From contig CAIPTY010000093.1 in the NCBI GenBank assembly GCA_903868145.1, positions 1 to 64,000 of the forward strand: a DNA stretch of 64,000 nucleotides, in the 5' to 3' direction. Source of the DNA: an uncultured Desulfuromonadales bacterium. Lineage in GTDB: Bacteria; Desulfobacterota; Desulfuromonadia; Geobacterales; Pseudopelobacteraceae. Each line of letters opens with the position of its first letter. Within the stretch, counting starts at the first letter, position 1. The translations under genes were made by a program, and so were the position numbers. Below, piece by piece: positions 35,598 to 44,584 of the stretch. The notes under the pieces were generated by a model. That model saw only the letters and a list, made by a program, of their open reading frames with translations. It did not search any database and was not told the DNA's origin.

Positions 35598-36362
35598 ATG
35601 AATGTTAAAACTCGGTTGGTATTATTAGCAGCTTCCGCTTTTTTTACGCTTGGAATCGTTCAGTCCGGATGGGCTGCAAGCTTTTCGGTAGAACCAGTCA
35701 GGGTCATACTTGATGTTCAACACAAGACCGAACGGATGGTCATAAAAAACGAGTCCGACAAACCGTTGACAGTTCTAATCAAAGCGTATTACTGGACTCA
35801 GACATATGAAGGCAAAGATCGGTATGAGGAAACAGAGGATTTAATCATTTTCCCGCGGGCGGTGACAATGGCTGCCGGAGAGGAGCGATTTGTTCGCCTG
35901 GGGATGTCAATTCCACCCGGAATACAGGAGAAAGCATTCCGCATTTATTTGCAGGAACAACCTATGAAGGATGAGTTTTCGCCTAAAGGAGCGAGTGCTC
36001 GCGTATTAATGAGAGTGGGTATTCCGGTTTTCGCACAACCGCTTAAACCTGAATCAGCATTGATGACAAAAGAATTGCAAATAATTAAAGGAAAGATTCA
36101 TCATACAATTACGAATGTTGGAAACTCCTTTATCACAGCAGAACAAATTACAGTTAACGCATTGGACAGCAAGGGTGCCGCGTTGTTAGCAATGGATTTA
36201 GGTGGAACGTATTTGCTGGCTGGAAGCACCCGTATATATGAAGTAGAAATTCCCAGGGACCAATGCAGTCGGGTGTCGCAGATTTCAGTCACAACCAGGA
36301 GCGAAGGCAAAGATCAGCACAATAAGCTGAACATGACTTCATCCGGCTGTGAAGGCAAGTAA
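35598..36362 (+). CDS. Periplasmic pilus chaperone (PapD-like)
   Basis: 254 residues from ATG 35598, preceded by AAAGGAGATTGT; the frame is open further upstream but without a site. Signal peptide ends near SGWAA. The N-terminal Ig domain has FSVEPVRVILDVQHKTERMVIKNES and the FPRAVTMAAGEERFVRLG strand, the donor-strand region of Csu/PapD-type chaperones. It delivers pilin subunits to the usher, whose GTG start lies inside its last codons. Confidence 0.9.
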   Translation: MNVKTRLVLLAASAFFTLGIVQSGWAASFSVEPVRVILDVQHKTERMVIKNESDKPLTVLIKAYYWTQTYEGKDRYEETEDLIIFPRAVTMAAGEERFVRLGMSIPPGIQEKAFRIYLQEQPMKDEFSPKGASARVLMRVGIPVFAQPLKPESALMTKELQIIKGKIHHTITNVGNSFITAEQITVNALDSKGAALLAMDLGGTYLLAGSTRIYEVEIPRDQCSRVSQISVTTRSEGKDQHNKLNMTSSGCEGK

Positions 36363-38802
36363 GGCAAATCGCCGGTTTATCAGCTACTGGCTAACCGCCA
36401 TGTGCCTGTTTACTGCCGTATCTGTTTCAAACTCAAGGATCGCATCTGCAGCGGAGACGGTCATCCTGACCGTCTCCCTCAACACCATTTCTCGCGGGGA
36501 ATTTTTTCTCAAACGGAGCACCGATGGCGGCCTGCTGATGCGCAGTAAAGACCTGCGTCAGATCGGCATTAAAATTGCGAATCTTCCCGAAAGAAACGTA
36601 GACTCCGTAGCATATATATCCCTTACCGATCTATCAGGGGTGACTGTAGTCCTGGATGCAAAGAAACTGCTGCTTGACCTGCAGGCCGGACCTGCCTGGG
36701 TCGACCTCCCCCATGTAGTTCAGAATTTTTCCCCTGACTCCGGCACCTATGTACCCACATCCGGAACTAGCGCCTTTATTAATTACCGGCTGGACTACGG
36801 CAACGGTATCGATGTCCAGGCGGGCACATGGAGTGCAACCGGGCAGACCGGACTGCGCCGCGGCAACCTGCTGCTGCTGGGGGACGGTTATTATCAGGGC
36901 AATCAGAAGACACAACAGGCGGTGCGTCTAATGAGCAATCTGTCCTGGGATCGGCCCAAGAGCATGTCCCGGTGGGTTGCCGGCGACATTAACGCCACGG
37001 CCGGAGAGCCCTCGGGGCAGATCCTGATGGGTGGCCTCGGTTACTCCAGTACATACTCAATGAACCCCGGGCTGATCACCTATCCAATGGGTGAGTTTGG
37101 AGGTGTAGCCACACTCCCCTCTGAAGCCGATATTTATGTCAATGGAATCCTGGTACGCCGGGAGCGGCTTGCGCCGGGGGATTATCGATTCCGGAATCTT
37201 CCGGTCTCCAATGGTGCAAATAACGTAGAGATCCTCCTGCGCGACTCTTTTGGAAATGAACGTTGGAGTACTACCCGCTTCTATCTTTCCGAGCAACTGC
37301 TCAAACCCGGTCTTCATGACTATTCCTACAATATGGGTTTCATGCGACGTGATTTCGGCAGTGCCAGCAACCACTACGGCCATCCACTGCTGGTTGCTCG
37401 GCACATGTTTGGCCTAAACAATGTCATTACCATGGGTGCCGGTGCCGAGGCCGGCAATAATCTGGTCAATCTGGTCCCGCGAGCTGTTATCAGTCTGGGG
37501 CAGGTCGGTGTGCTTAACCTGCTGGCTGGCGAAAGCAGCGATCGCGAGCGTGGCCTGGGAACCACGATGGGGGTTGGCTACCAGTTTCAATCGCTCCATG
37601 TAAACTACCGGTTGAATCTGTCACATAATACCCGAGGATACCGTACACTTGCAAACCAGCAGGCCAATGACACGGCCCGTCTGGACGGCGCAACAGGGAT
37701 CAGTTTGGGCAGCTTTTTCTTAGGCACGGTCAGCCTGAACGCTTCTTACATCGAAACCTACGCCGGTCAATTAAAACGCTCCATGGGTGTCTCGTATTCC
37801 CGCTCACTCGCCAAATCAGTCCAGTTCACTGCCTCTTGGAATACTACGTGGGGCACAACAACCTCGGTCAACTTTTTTACCGGGCTGACCTTCTTTCCCA
37901 AGCACGATCTGACAGCTTCTGCAACACTTCAGACATCTCAAGGAAGCAACAAGGAGACGCTATCCGTGCAAAAAAGCCTGCCGGCCGGGGAGGGCATTGG
38001 CTATCGGGGGACTCTGGAGCGTGAACAGACCCAGACCCAGACACTGCTGCGAGCAAATCCGTATCTTCAGGTCAACGGTTCCCATGGAACCTACACTGCA
38101 GACCTGCAGGGACAGTTCAATCAGCAGGATGAAAAAACGACGGGCAGTTACCTGGTCTCGGCAGCCGGGGCGGTGGTATATGCTGGTGGCCACGTCGGAC
38201 TGAGCAGGCCGGTCAGCAGCAGCTTTGCCGTTGTGCAGGTGGAGGGCTTGGCTGATGTCGTGGTACTGCTGAATAATCAGGAGGTGGCACGCACCAATGC
38301 CAACGGAATGGCATATATTTCAGGTCTTCAGTCATATCAGGAGAACAAAATAGCCTTTAAGGACAATCAGGTTGGGGCCAACTATTTGATAAAACGCTAC
38401 ACCGCCAACACAACCCCGGGATTATTCGGAGGGGAGTGCATCTATTTTCCGGTTGCCAAAATTCAGGCTTATGGTGGACGCCTGCTGGCTAAGGATGGAA
38501 CTCCGCTGGAATTTTTAAAGGTTACGCTGCGTGGCTCAGGCCATGAGTTATCTTTCACGACACTCAGTGACGGAGTGTTCTATTTTGAAAATCTGACTGA
38601 AGACCCACATGATACGGGCATTGGGCCGGCTGTCTGCGGTGATCTATCACCATATAGACTGGCAGTGGTGCCCGGGATGTATGCAGCAACTGTTATAATT
38701 GACGGTTCAGAGCGCCATTTCAATATGCTTATACCGGATTCTGATGCCATGTATTTGCCATTAGGCGAGTTCAGGCTACCAGATGCAATTGCTTTAAAAT
38801 AA
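36349..38802 (+). CDS. Outer-membrane fimbrial usher
   Basis: 817 residues, GTG start overlapping the chaperone by 14 bp; no better start upstream. Signal region (SYWLTAMCLFTAVSVSN) then usher N domain, a ~500-residue beta-barrel with repeated NxxR patterns, plug and C-terminal domains. RRERLAPGDYRFRNLPVSNGANNVEI is the usher plug signature, and ITYP..VATLPSEADIYVNG precedes it. The length matches FimD/PapC/CsuD (~800). It secretes and assembles the SCPU pilins. Confidence 0.93.
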   Translation: MKASKANRRFISYWLTAMCLFTAVSVSNSRIASAAETVILTVSLNTISRGEFFLKRSTDGGLLMRSKDLRQIGIKIANLPERNVDSVAYISLTDLSGVTVVLDAKKLLLDLQAGPAWVDLPHVVQNFSPDSGTYVPTSGTSAFINYRLDYGNGIDVQAGTWSATGQTGLRRGNLLLLGDGYYQGNQKTQQAVRLMSNLSWDRPKSMSRWVAGDINATAGEPSGQILMGGLGYSSTYSMNPGLITYPMGEFGGVATLPSEADIYVNGILVRRERLAPGDYRFRNLPVSNGANNVEILLRDSFGNERWSTTRFYLSEQLLKPGLHDYSYNMGFMRRDFGSASNHYGHPLLVARHMFGLNNVITMGAGAEAGNNLVNLVPRAVISLGQVGVLNLLAGESSDRERGLGTTMGVGYQFQSLHVNYRLNLSHNTRGYRTLANQQANDTARLDGATGISLGSFFLGTVSLNASYIETYAGQLKRSMGVSYSRSLAKSVQFTASWNTTWGTTTSVNFFTGLTFFPKHDLTASATLQTSQGSNKETLSVQKSLPAGEGIGYRGTLEREQTQTQTLLRANPYLQVNGSHGTYTADLQGQFNQQDEKTTGSYLVSAAGAVVYAGGHVGLSRPVSSSFAVVQVEGLADVVVLLNNQEVARTNANGMAYISGLQSYQENKIAFKDNQVGANYLIKRYTANTTPGLFGGECIYFPVAKIQAYGGRLLAKDGTPLEFLKVTLRGSGHELSFTTLSDGVFYFENLTEDPHDTGIGPAVCGDLSPYRLAVVPGMYAATVIIDGSERHFNMLIPDSDAMYLPLGEFRLPDAIALK

Positions 38803-38823
38803 AACCATTCGAGGAATTTAGCA

Positions 38824-39294
38824 ATGAGACCCAATAAAAATGTACTGTACCAATTGACTGCAGGTGTAATCATGTGCTTTCTCTGGAGTTCGGAGGTACA
38901 TGCCGTATGCAGAGTAAGCACCACGTCGATAAATTTTGGCAGTTATGATGTATTTTCATCGATTGCCAGTACCAGTACAGGCACTATAACTCTCTCATGC
39001 AGCCCACAAGCTGACGTTACCATTGGCATCAGCAACAGTTCAGACTCAGGTACATATTTCCCACGCAGAATGCAACACAACAGCCTTTCTGACACTCTGG
39101 AGTACAATCTCTATACCAGCGCAAACAGGACTCAGGTTTGGGGTGACGGTAATCATGGCACCTCAGATACCCACTTTTTAAATGTAAGAAACAATAACAA
39201 TACACCCATAATTATATATGGATTGATTCCCGCGTTGCAGAATATATCGACCGGTGTTTACAGTGATCAACTGGTTGTTACCATCACATATTGA
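38824..39294 (+). CDS. Spore coat U domain pilin, second subunit
   Basis: 156 residues, signal peptide ending near EVHA, then CRVSTTSINFGSYDVF, TGTITLSCS, TLEYNLYTSANRTQVWGDG and a closing QLVVTITY strand, the SCPU pattern. GAGGAATTTAGCA precedes the ATG. Its place after the usher suggests a tip or minor pilin. Confidence 0.88.
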   Translation: MRPNKNVLYQLTAGVIMCFLWSSEVHAVCRVSTTSINFGSYDVFSSIASTSTGTITLSCSPQADVTIGISNSSDSGTYFPRRMQHNSLSDTLEYNLYTSANRTQVWGDGNHGTSDTHFLNVRNNNNTPIIIYGLIPALQNISTGVYSDQLVVTITY

Positions 39295-39311
39295 GAATGC
39301 ACAGGTGTAAA

Positions 39312-39701
39312 ATGACTAACCTATTGGCAGCAGCTCTAACTCTTGCTTCTCTGGCGCTCCCTGTCCTGATTCAAGAATGCGAGCTGTATATTACCGTTCA
39401 GCAGCGCTGTTTTCCGGGTTTGTGCCTGCCAGGCGCTACCATATCAGCTTCAGACCGGCAGAAAAAGCAGGTATTCACTGATGTGACGAATATTCAGGGA
39501 AGCCGGAGAATCGTATTGTCCGGCAATGAAGAATACTCCATCCGGGTCTCTGCTGATGGATACAGCCCTGAGACAGTAATTGTCAGAAACCTCTGCCAGC
39601 AGATGGAGCCGCTCCTTTTATTTTTTCTCTTTCCTGCCGATACCACCGCCTGCCCTCCAATGGTGCTGCCACAACGTCATCCGGCTGATCCAAACAGCTG
39701 A
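39312..39701 (+). CDS. Small secreted protein with carboxypeptidase-regulatory-like fold
   Basis: 129 residues if started at ATG 39312, with AGGTGT upstream; ATG 39297 is an alternative. N-terminal hydrophobic segment (NLLAAALTLASLALPVLI) is a signal peptide or anchor. The rest, CLPGATISASDRQKKQVFTDVTNIQGSRRIVLSGNEEYSIRVSADGY, resembles the Cna-B/carboxypeptidase-regulatory beta-sandwich. A hydrophobic stretch (MEPLLLFFLF) near the end could span the membrane. Last gene of the pilus operon; role unknown. Confidence 0.6.
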   Translation: MTNLLAAALTLASLALPVLIQECELYITVQQRCFPGLCLPGATISASDRQKKQVFTDVTNIQGSRRIVLSGNEEYSIRVSADGYSPETVIVRNLCQQMEPLLLFFLFPADTTACPPMVLPQRHPADPNS

Positions 39702-39743
39702 TTGCTATTCCAGTGAAAACTGTACATCTGTCGGCAATGCCGC

Positions 39744-39774
39744 CACAAGATATGACAGCTTTGTTAGATATGAC
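39744..39774 (+). promoter_or_regulatory. Enhancer element, 118 bp upstream of sigma-54 promoter
   Basis: Contains GATATGACAG twice (39749-39758 and 39767-39776) with TTTGTTA between; right arm TGTTAGATATGAC is a near-perfect match. Its distance to the -24 element (118 bp) is about one helical turn shorter than in the other copies. Confidence 0.7.
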
Positions 39775-39861
39775 AGAAGTCGCAGCCCCCTCCCCGCAGA
39801 CAACATATTTTTTGCCTTGTAAAACAAGTTAATTACCTTTTAAGGATCGCCAAAATTTACG

Positions 39862-39876
39862 TGGCACGTTAGTTGC
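39862..39876 (+). promoter_or_regulatory. Sigma-54 promoter for hydrolase/branching-enzyme genes
   Basis: TGGCACGTTAGTTGC matches the consensus fully and the group pattern (TAG spacer). It ends 85 bp before ATG 39962. Confidence 0.85.
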
Positions 39877-39961
39877 GATTTACTTCTCTCCAGCTCCCTC
39901 TGAGGTCGTATATTCGGATTACGCAACGGGAGACATCTCTAAATACCGGGAAGGAAAGTCT

Positions 39962-40918
39962 ATGAGCATTTACAGCAACAACATCGAATACATAGAAACA
40001 GAGGACAATGTGTTACTTCACATTCGTGATTGGGGGGTGGGCAACGCTATCGTGTTTATCCCTGGTCTGCTATTAGGTCATGAAATGTTTGAGTATCAAT
40101 TTAACCAGTTACCTCAGCAGGGTTACCGCTGTATAGGAATCAGCATGCGCGGGTTCGGAAAATCCTCAAAACCCTGGGGAGAGTACTCCTATGATGTCTT
40201 TGCTGATGATCTTCACACTGTTTTGCTGGCACTTGATCTGCACAACGTCACGCTTGTCGGTTTTTCCATGGGCGGTGCCATAGCACTTCGCTATATAGCT
40301 CGTTATCAGGGAGACAGAATAGCCAACCTTGTCCTCTGTGCTGCAGCTGCACCACGTTTCACCGCACAATCCGATTTCCCATTCGGACTCGAACCAGGCG
40401 CCGTGGATAGACTTATCAAGCTGTCCTATTCAGACAGGGCCGCCCTTAATGCCGAATTGGGAACATTATTCTTCAAAGACAGCAGTGCTGTAACACCTCA
40501 GCTGTTGGACTGGTTCCAGCATCTCGGAATGGAAGCATCTCCGCACGCCACGGTTGCCTGCCTTGAACGCCTCCGGGATTCAGACCTGCGGGCAGACATG
40601 CAATCAGTAAAAATCCCTACCATACTTTTTCATGGTGTGCATGACCGGATCTGCCCGTTTGAACTGGCAGAGACCATGACAGCACCGGCTGAAGCAATGC
40701 CGGCTGGTGGAGAAGCAATGTCGGTCGGAGACGATGCTGTGTCTGCAGGTGATGAGCCCACTGCCGGCGGAATACAAGGCGCAACGTTAGTTCGTTTTGA
40801 GAACAGTGGGCATGCACTGTTTTATGAGGAACGTGAGAAATTTAATGGAGAATTGATAAATTTCATTGAAAAGAAATCCTCCAAAGAAGAAAAATATTTC
40901 GGACCGGCAACGAGATAA
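39962..40918 (+). CDS. Alpha/beta hydrolase with repeat insertion
   Basis: 318 residues. Oxyanion-hole region VFIPGLLLGHEMFEYQ, nucleophile Ser102 in GFSMGGAI, acid Asp in HGVHDRICPFE, and His in NSGHALFYEE. No signal peptide. A block of four imperfect 7-residue units (EAMPAGG, EAMSVGD, DAVSAGD, EPTAGG) lies between acid and His, where the family has a short loop; it is encoded by a 21-bp tandem repeat. AAGGAAAGTCT precedes the ATG. The substrate is unknown. It starts the transcript from the sigma-54 promoter at 39862. Confidence 0.88.
   Translation: MSIYSNNIEYIETEDNVLLHIRDWGVGNAIVFIPGLLLGHEMFEYQFNQLPQQGYRCIGISMRGFGKSSKPWGEYSYDVFADDLHTVLLALDLHNVTLVGFSMGGAIALRYIARYQGDRIANLVLCAAAAPRFTAQSDFPFGLEPGAVDRLIKLSYSDRAALNAELGTLFFKDSSAVTPQLLDWFQHLGMEASPHATVACLERLRDSDLRADMQSVKIPTILFHGVHDRICPFELAETMTAPAEAMPAGGEAMSVGDDAVSAGDEPTAGGIQGATLVRFENSGHALFYEEREKFNGELINFIEKKSSKEEKYFGPATR
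40691..40771 (+). repeat. 21-bp minisatellite inside hydrolase gene
   Basis: Four tandem units at 40691, 40712, 40733 and 40754 (last shortened to 18 bp), imperfect but in frame, starting GAAGCAATGCCGGCTGGTGG. Slippage could change the protein's loop length. Confidence 0.8.
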
Positions 40919-40986
40919 CCAGCTAACCCGGCAATGATTATTTTACAGGTTTGTGACTTCTATAATCCAAATGGGAGGCTATCGCA

Positions 40987-42774
40987 ATGAACGCTGAATC
41001 AAAAGTCAAGGTCATGGGAGCAAGTCCTCACGCTGGTGGTGTTACTTTCCGTGTCTGGGCACCCCATGCAGAACGTGTTTCAGTTATCGGAACATTCAAC
41101 GGATGGGATGGCGCTACGCATCCCCTGCAGGCCGAGGAGAACGGTTGCTGGTACGCGGATGTGACAGAGGCTGCTGTCGGAGACCAGTACAAGTTTCTGC
41201 TGAACACAGAGAAGGGTGAGCTCAAACGGATCGACCCTTATGCTCGAGAGGTAACCAATTCAACCGGCAACGCAGTCGTCCATGACCCGGACTTCGACTG
41301 GGGCGGGGACGACTTCGCTATCGAACCCTGGAACGAACTCGTCATCTACGAACTTCATGTCGGCACGTTCAATGACCAGGACGACCTCAACCATCCGGGC
41401 AAATTCGCCTCGGTATCTGCGCGCTTGGGACATTTGAAAAAACTGGGCGTCAATGCGATCCAGATCATGCCGGTGAGTGAGTTTGCGGGGGAGCGGTCGT
41501 GGGGTTACAACCCAGCCCATATTTTCTCGGTTGAGATCGACTATGGCGGTCCTGTGGCGTTCAAAAAGTTCGTCAAGCGCGCTCACCAGGAGGGAATCGC
41601 TGTGATCCTTGATGTTGTCTACAACCACCTTGGACCCGGCGACCTCGACCTGTGGCAGTTCGATGGCTGGAGCGAGAACAATCGAGGCGGTATTTACTTC
41701 TACAATGATGATCGTGGCAGCACACCGTGGGGTGAAACCCGGCCCGATTACGGACGCGGCGAAGTACGTCAGTTTCTGCTTGATAACGTTATGATGTGGC
41801 TGGAAGAATACCGCGTTGACGGCATCCGTTTTGACTGCACCCAATTCATTCGTACCATCAATGGCGCCGGCACACAGGACCTGCCTGACGGGTGGAGCCT
41901 TCTCCAATGGATCAACAGTCAGGTCGCGCTGAAATACCCAGGCCGAATCACCATTGCCGAGGATCTTCAACACAACAAGTGGATCACAAAGGATGTTGGT
42001 GCCGGTGGAGCCGGATTCAGCTCACAATGGGACGCCATGTTCGTCCATCCCATCCGTCAGGCGGTGATCACGCCGATGGATGAGAGTCGATCTCTCGCTG
42101 CCATTCGCGATGCCATCTGCTATCGCTACAACGATGACGCCTTCGACCGGGTTATCTACAGCGAATCACACGACGAAGTGGCTAACGGGAAGAAGCGGGT
42201 ACCGCAAGAGATCAGCCCGAGCGACCCCAAGGGGTGGTACGCACGAAAACGGTCCACTCTGGCTGCAGCGATGGTCTTTACAGCACCCGGCATCCCCCTG
42301 CTCTTCCAGGGTCAGGAATTCCTCGAAGGTGGGTGGTTCCGCGATACAGTCCCCGTAGACTGGGATCTCAAAGACGAATTCCACGGCATTGTCCGTTTGT
42401 ACCGCGACCTCATTCGACTGCGACTCAACCAGGGCGCCTTTACGCGCGGCCTCTGCGGACAATTCACCCAGGTCTACCACGAGAACGAACAGAGCAAGGT
42501 CATCGCCTTCCACCGATGGGATAAAGGAGGCCCGGCGGACGACGTTGTGGTCGTTGCCAACTTTCATCACGAACCTCATGACACCTACCGCATCGGCTTC
42601 CCCGCAGCAGGTTCCTGGAAACTGCGCTTCAACAGCGACTGGCACGGCTACAGCGACGATTTTCAAAACCATCCAAGCGGTGATGTTGTCGCCGAAGCGC
42701 CTGAAAACGACGCCTTACCCTTCCATGCAGTACTTTCTATCGGTGCCTACAGCGTGCTGATTTATTCGCAATGA
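40987..42774 (+). CDS. GH13 glycosidase, glycogen-branching-enzyme-like
   Basis: 595 residues. N-terminal CBM48 (GVTFRVWAPHAERVSVIGTFNGWDG) and a GH13 (beta/alpha)8 barrel: ELHVGTFN, Asp283 in DGIRFD (nucleophile), Glu325 in TIAEDLQ (acid/base), Asp396 in SESHDEV. C-terminal beta domain. Branching enzymes and malto-oligosyltrehalose trehalohydrolase share this layout; the length is close to MTHase, while the substrate-binding context looks more like GlgB. It follows the hydrolase by 68 bp with GGGAGG before the ATG, and a glucan phosphorylase is nearby, suggesting glycogen metabolism. Confidence 0.8.
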   Translation: MNAESKVKVMGASPHAGGVTFRVWAPHAERVSVIGTFNGWDGATHPLQAEENGCWYADVTEAAVGDQYKFLLNTEKGELKRIDPYAREVTNSTGNAVVHDPDFDWGGDDFAIEPWNELVIYELHVGTFNDQDDLNHPGKFASVSARLGHLKKLGVNAIQIMPVSEFAGERSWGYNPAHIFSVEIDYGGPVAFKKFVKRAHQEGIAVILDVVYNHLGPGDLDLWQFDGWSENNRGGIYFYNDDRGSTPWGETRPDYGRGEVRQFLLDNVMMWLEEYRVDGIRFDCTQFIRTINGAGTQDLPDGWSLLQWINSQVALKYPGRITIAEDLQHNKWITKDVGAGGAGFSSQWDAMFVHPIRQAVITPMDESRSLAAIRDAICYRYNDDAFDRVIYSESHDEVANGKKRVPQEISPSDPKGWYARKRSTLAAAMVFTAPGIPLLFQGQEFLEGGWFRDTVPVDWDLKDEFHGIVRLYRDLIRLRLNQGAFTRGLCGQFTQVYHENEQSKVIAFHRWDKGGPADDVVVVANFHHEPHDTYRIGFPAAGSWKLRFNSDWHGYSDDFQNHPSGDVVAEAPENDALPFHAVLSIGAYSVLIYSQ

Positions 42775-42806
42775 TCAGTGCATATAACAGGCAGCCAAGG
42801 AGTTTA

Positions 42807-42860
42807 ATGAAGACTATTCCTGAACATACCCACACGCACAAGGGGAATATTCCATGCTAA
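42807..42860 (+). CDS. Possible leader peptide (17 aa)
   Basis: AAGGAGTTTA precedes an ATG-initiated 17-codon frame whose TAA overlaps the ATG of the next gene (CATGCTAA). The product is rich in His and Thr (EHTHTHKG). The overlap suggests coupled translation. Too short to confirm. Confidence 0.35.
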   Translation: MKTIPEHTHTHKGNIPC

Positions 42861-43411
42861 CCATACCAGCTACCTCTGCTGTCAATGCAAAGTATCAGCC
42901 AGCCGTAAGAAAAGCGGCTTTTTCTGATAAAACGGCAGCTATTCCGACGAGGCAGCCATACCATGTCATTCTTTCAGCTTCGGCACGGGCCAAGTCAATG
43001 AAACTGGAGGGTTATTCTCTCTACAGCATTTCATTGAAGCTGGGGCTGGATATAAAAACAGTTTCACAGTTTCTGGATATATCAGCAACTACTACGGCAT
43101 ATAAAACTACATCAAACGCACCAAAAACTGTCACATTTTCCATCCCGGCTAAATCAACATACACTGCACCAAAGTCTATGGCATTTTCTGTCGCACCTAA
43201 AGCAGCGTACATCGCCCAAAAAGCCACATACACTGCACCAAAGGAAGCATACAAAGAACCCAGGGCAACAACTCAGAGCAGAGAGCAACTGGTCAGTGCG
43301 TTACAACTGCAAAATTTTGAAACAATTCAACCACAACCCGGTGATGAGAATACTCACCTGATCGTTCCACTTCAATCAATAACCCAGGATACTTCTGCGG
43401 CTGCTAAATAG
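42854..43411 (+). CDS. Unknown low-complexity protein with HTH-like segment
   Basis: 185 residues; I do not recognise the family. Residues ~44-75 (ARAKSMKLEGYSLYSISLKLGLDIKTVSQFL) look like a helix-turn-helix. The middle is Ala/Lys/Thr-rich with repeated TYTAPK. Near the C-terminus QPQPGDENTHLI is shared with the convergent gene at 43404. No membrane segment. AAGGGGAATATTCC precedes the ATG. A DNA-binding role is possible but unproven. Confidence 0.6.
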   Translation: MLTIPATSAVNAKYQPAVRKAAFSDKTAAIPTRQPYHVILSASARAKSMKLEGYSLYSISLKLGLDIKTVSQFLDISATTTAYKTTSNAPKTVTFSIPAKSTYTAPKSMAFSVAPKAAYIAQKATYTAPKEAYKEPRATTQSREQLVSALQLQNFETIQPQPGDENTHLIVPLQSITQDTSAAAK

Positions 43412-43601
43412 CCGTATTTTTAACGACAGATGAGATCTGCGGTATTTCCTCCTGATCCTCCATCGTATCGGACATGACAACTCCCGGTACAAACGGTTTT
43501 TCAACAGGTAGCGGAGTCGGATTCGCTGGCCCGCCTGAAACCTCTGGCTGTGCCTGGGCAACAAGTGCAGCGGCAATCAGGTGAGTATTTTCATCTCCCG
43601 G
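43337..43601. repeat. Inverted repeat encoding the shared PGDENTHLI motif
   Basis: Bases 43337-43363 and the complement of 43575-43601 agree at about 23 of 27 positions, and both encode PGDENTHLI on opposite strands. The two arms are 211 bp apart and sit in convergent genes. Confidence 0.7.
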
Positions 43602-43829
43602 TTCAGGCTCCACCATTACAGGTTCAGCACCAGAGTGGTTGTGCTCAACAGACGTCTTTCCCTGAACGGATGCAGCCGGCATAAAGGATATGCGCCAGCC
43701 TTCTTCTTGTGCCGCGCGCATAACAACCCTGTTAATCATCCGGTTGACATCAATATTCTTTTTCTGAAGAAATGCCAGTGCTTCCTGCGCATCCTCTGAT
43801 AATTGTGCTGAAATTACATTATTCATCAT
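43404..43829 (-). CDS. Unknown protein with ribbon-helix-helix-like N-terminus
   Basis: 141 residues, start ATG 43829 or 43826, preceded by ACAGGAGAGAC. Residues ~5-45 (ISAQLSEDAQEALAFLQKKNIDVNRMINRVVMRAA) resemble small ribbon-helix-helix or coiled proteins. The tail is Pro/Glu/Val-rich, with EPEPGDENTHLIAAAL in the middle. It is convergent with 42854 and the 3' ends overlap by 8 bp. The shared motif suggests a common origin. Confidence 0.6.
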   Translation of the reverse strand: MMNNVISAQLSEDAQEALAFLQKKNIDVNRMINRVVMRAAQEEGWRISFMPAASVQGKTSVEHNHSGAEPVMVEPEPGDENTHLIAAALVAQAQPEVSGGPANPTPLPVEKPFVPGVVMSDTMEDQEEIPQISSVVKNTAI

Positions 43830-43887
43830 GTCTCTCCTGTGGACTCACATCTGAACCGACATTACTGGGAAGCATGTCTTTATCTGT

Positions 43888-44493
43888 TCAGCTCTCCCGA
43901 TTTGCCTCTGGCTTACCGTGTACAATTCGTACAATCTCTTTCGCAATCTCCTCAGGTGAAAGAATATAGTCTATACACCCGCTCGCAATTGCACTCTCTG
44001 GCATATCGGGTTGCGCAGCAGTCTCAGGCTTCTGAGCAATGGTAATGCCGCCAACTTCTTTAATTCCGCACAGTGCATCCGCCCCGTCACCGTCATAACC
44101 GGAGACAATCACAGCGACAAGCTTACCGTCCCAGTTTTCTGTAAGGGAACGCATAAACACCGTAATCACATCAGGCCATCCCCTTGGTTTTGATATCGGC
44201 TTGAGCCGGAACTCCCCATCAAGAACGTGCAAATCCCGCTTTTCAGGGATGATGAACACATGGTTGGGTTGTATAAGTAATCGTTCCGTGATCAGTTCAA
44301 CCGGCATTTTTGTGTAGTTCGGGAGAATCTGGTGCAGCATGGTAGCTACGGTTCTCAGGTGATTCACAATGACAATGGCGACACCCATATCCGACGGCAG
44401 ATGTCGCAACAACCGGATGTAGGCGTCGAGACCACCGGCCGAACCGCCCACACAAACAACGGGGAAATCTTTTGCGGTATTTATGGTATTCAT
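43888..44493 (-). CDS. Stand-alone CheB methylesterase domain
   Basis: 201 residues from ATG 44493 (GGAG 8 nt upstream; a GTG at 44502 is the alternative). The triad is visible: Ser in GGSAGGLDA, His in NHLRTVAT, Asp in SGYDGDGAD. There is no receiver domain, and no CheR or chemoreceptor is in the immediate neighbourhood, so the substrate is unclear. It follows the unknown 43404 gene's upstream region by 58 bp on the same strand. Such lone CheB proteins occur with CheBR-type kinases in Geobacter-like genomes. Confidence 0.85.
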   Translation of the reverse strand: MNTINTAKDFPVVCVGGSAGGLDAYIRLLRHLPSDMGVAIVIVNHLRTVATMLHQILPNYTKMPVELITERLLIQPNHVFIIPEKRDLHVLDGEFRLKPISKPRGWPDVITVFMRSLTENWDGKLVAVIVSGYDGDGADALCGIKEVGGITIAQKPETAAQPDMPESAIASGCIDYILSPEEIAKEIVRIVHGKPEANRES

Positions 44494-44584
44494 TTCAATC
44501 ACTCCGTTTCAGATATATTTTTCACAAACCTCGCAGCCTTCCCCGCCGGCCTTACGAACATCTGAAGAACAAAGACCGAATGCC

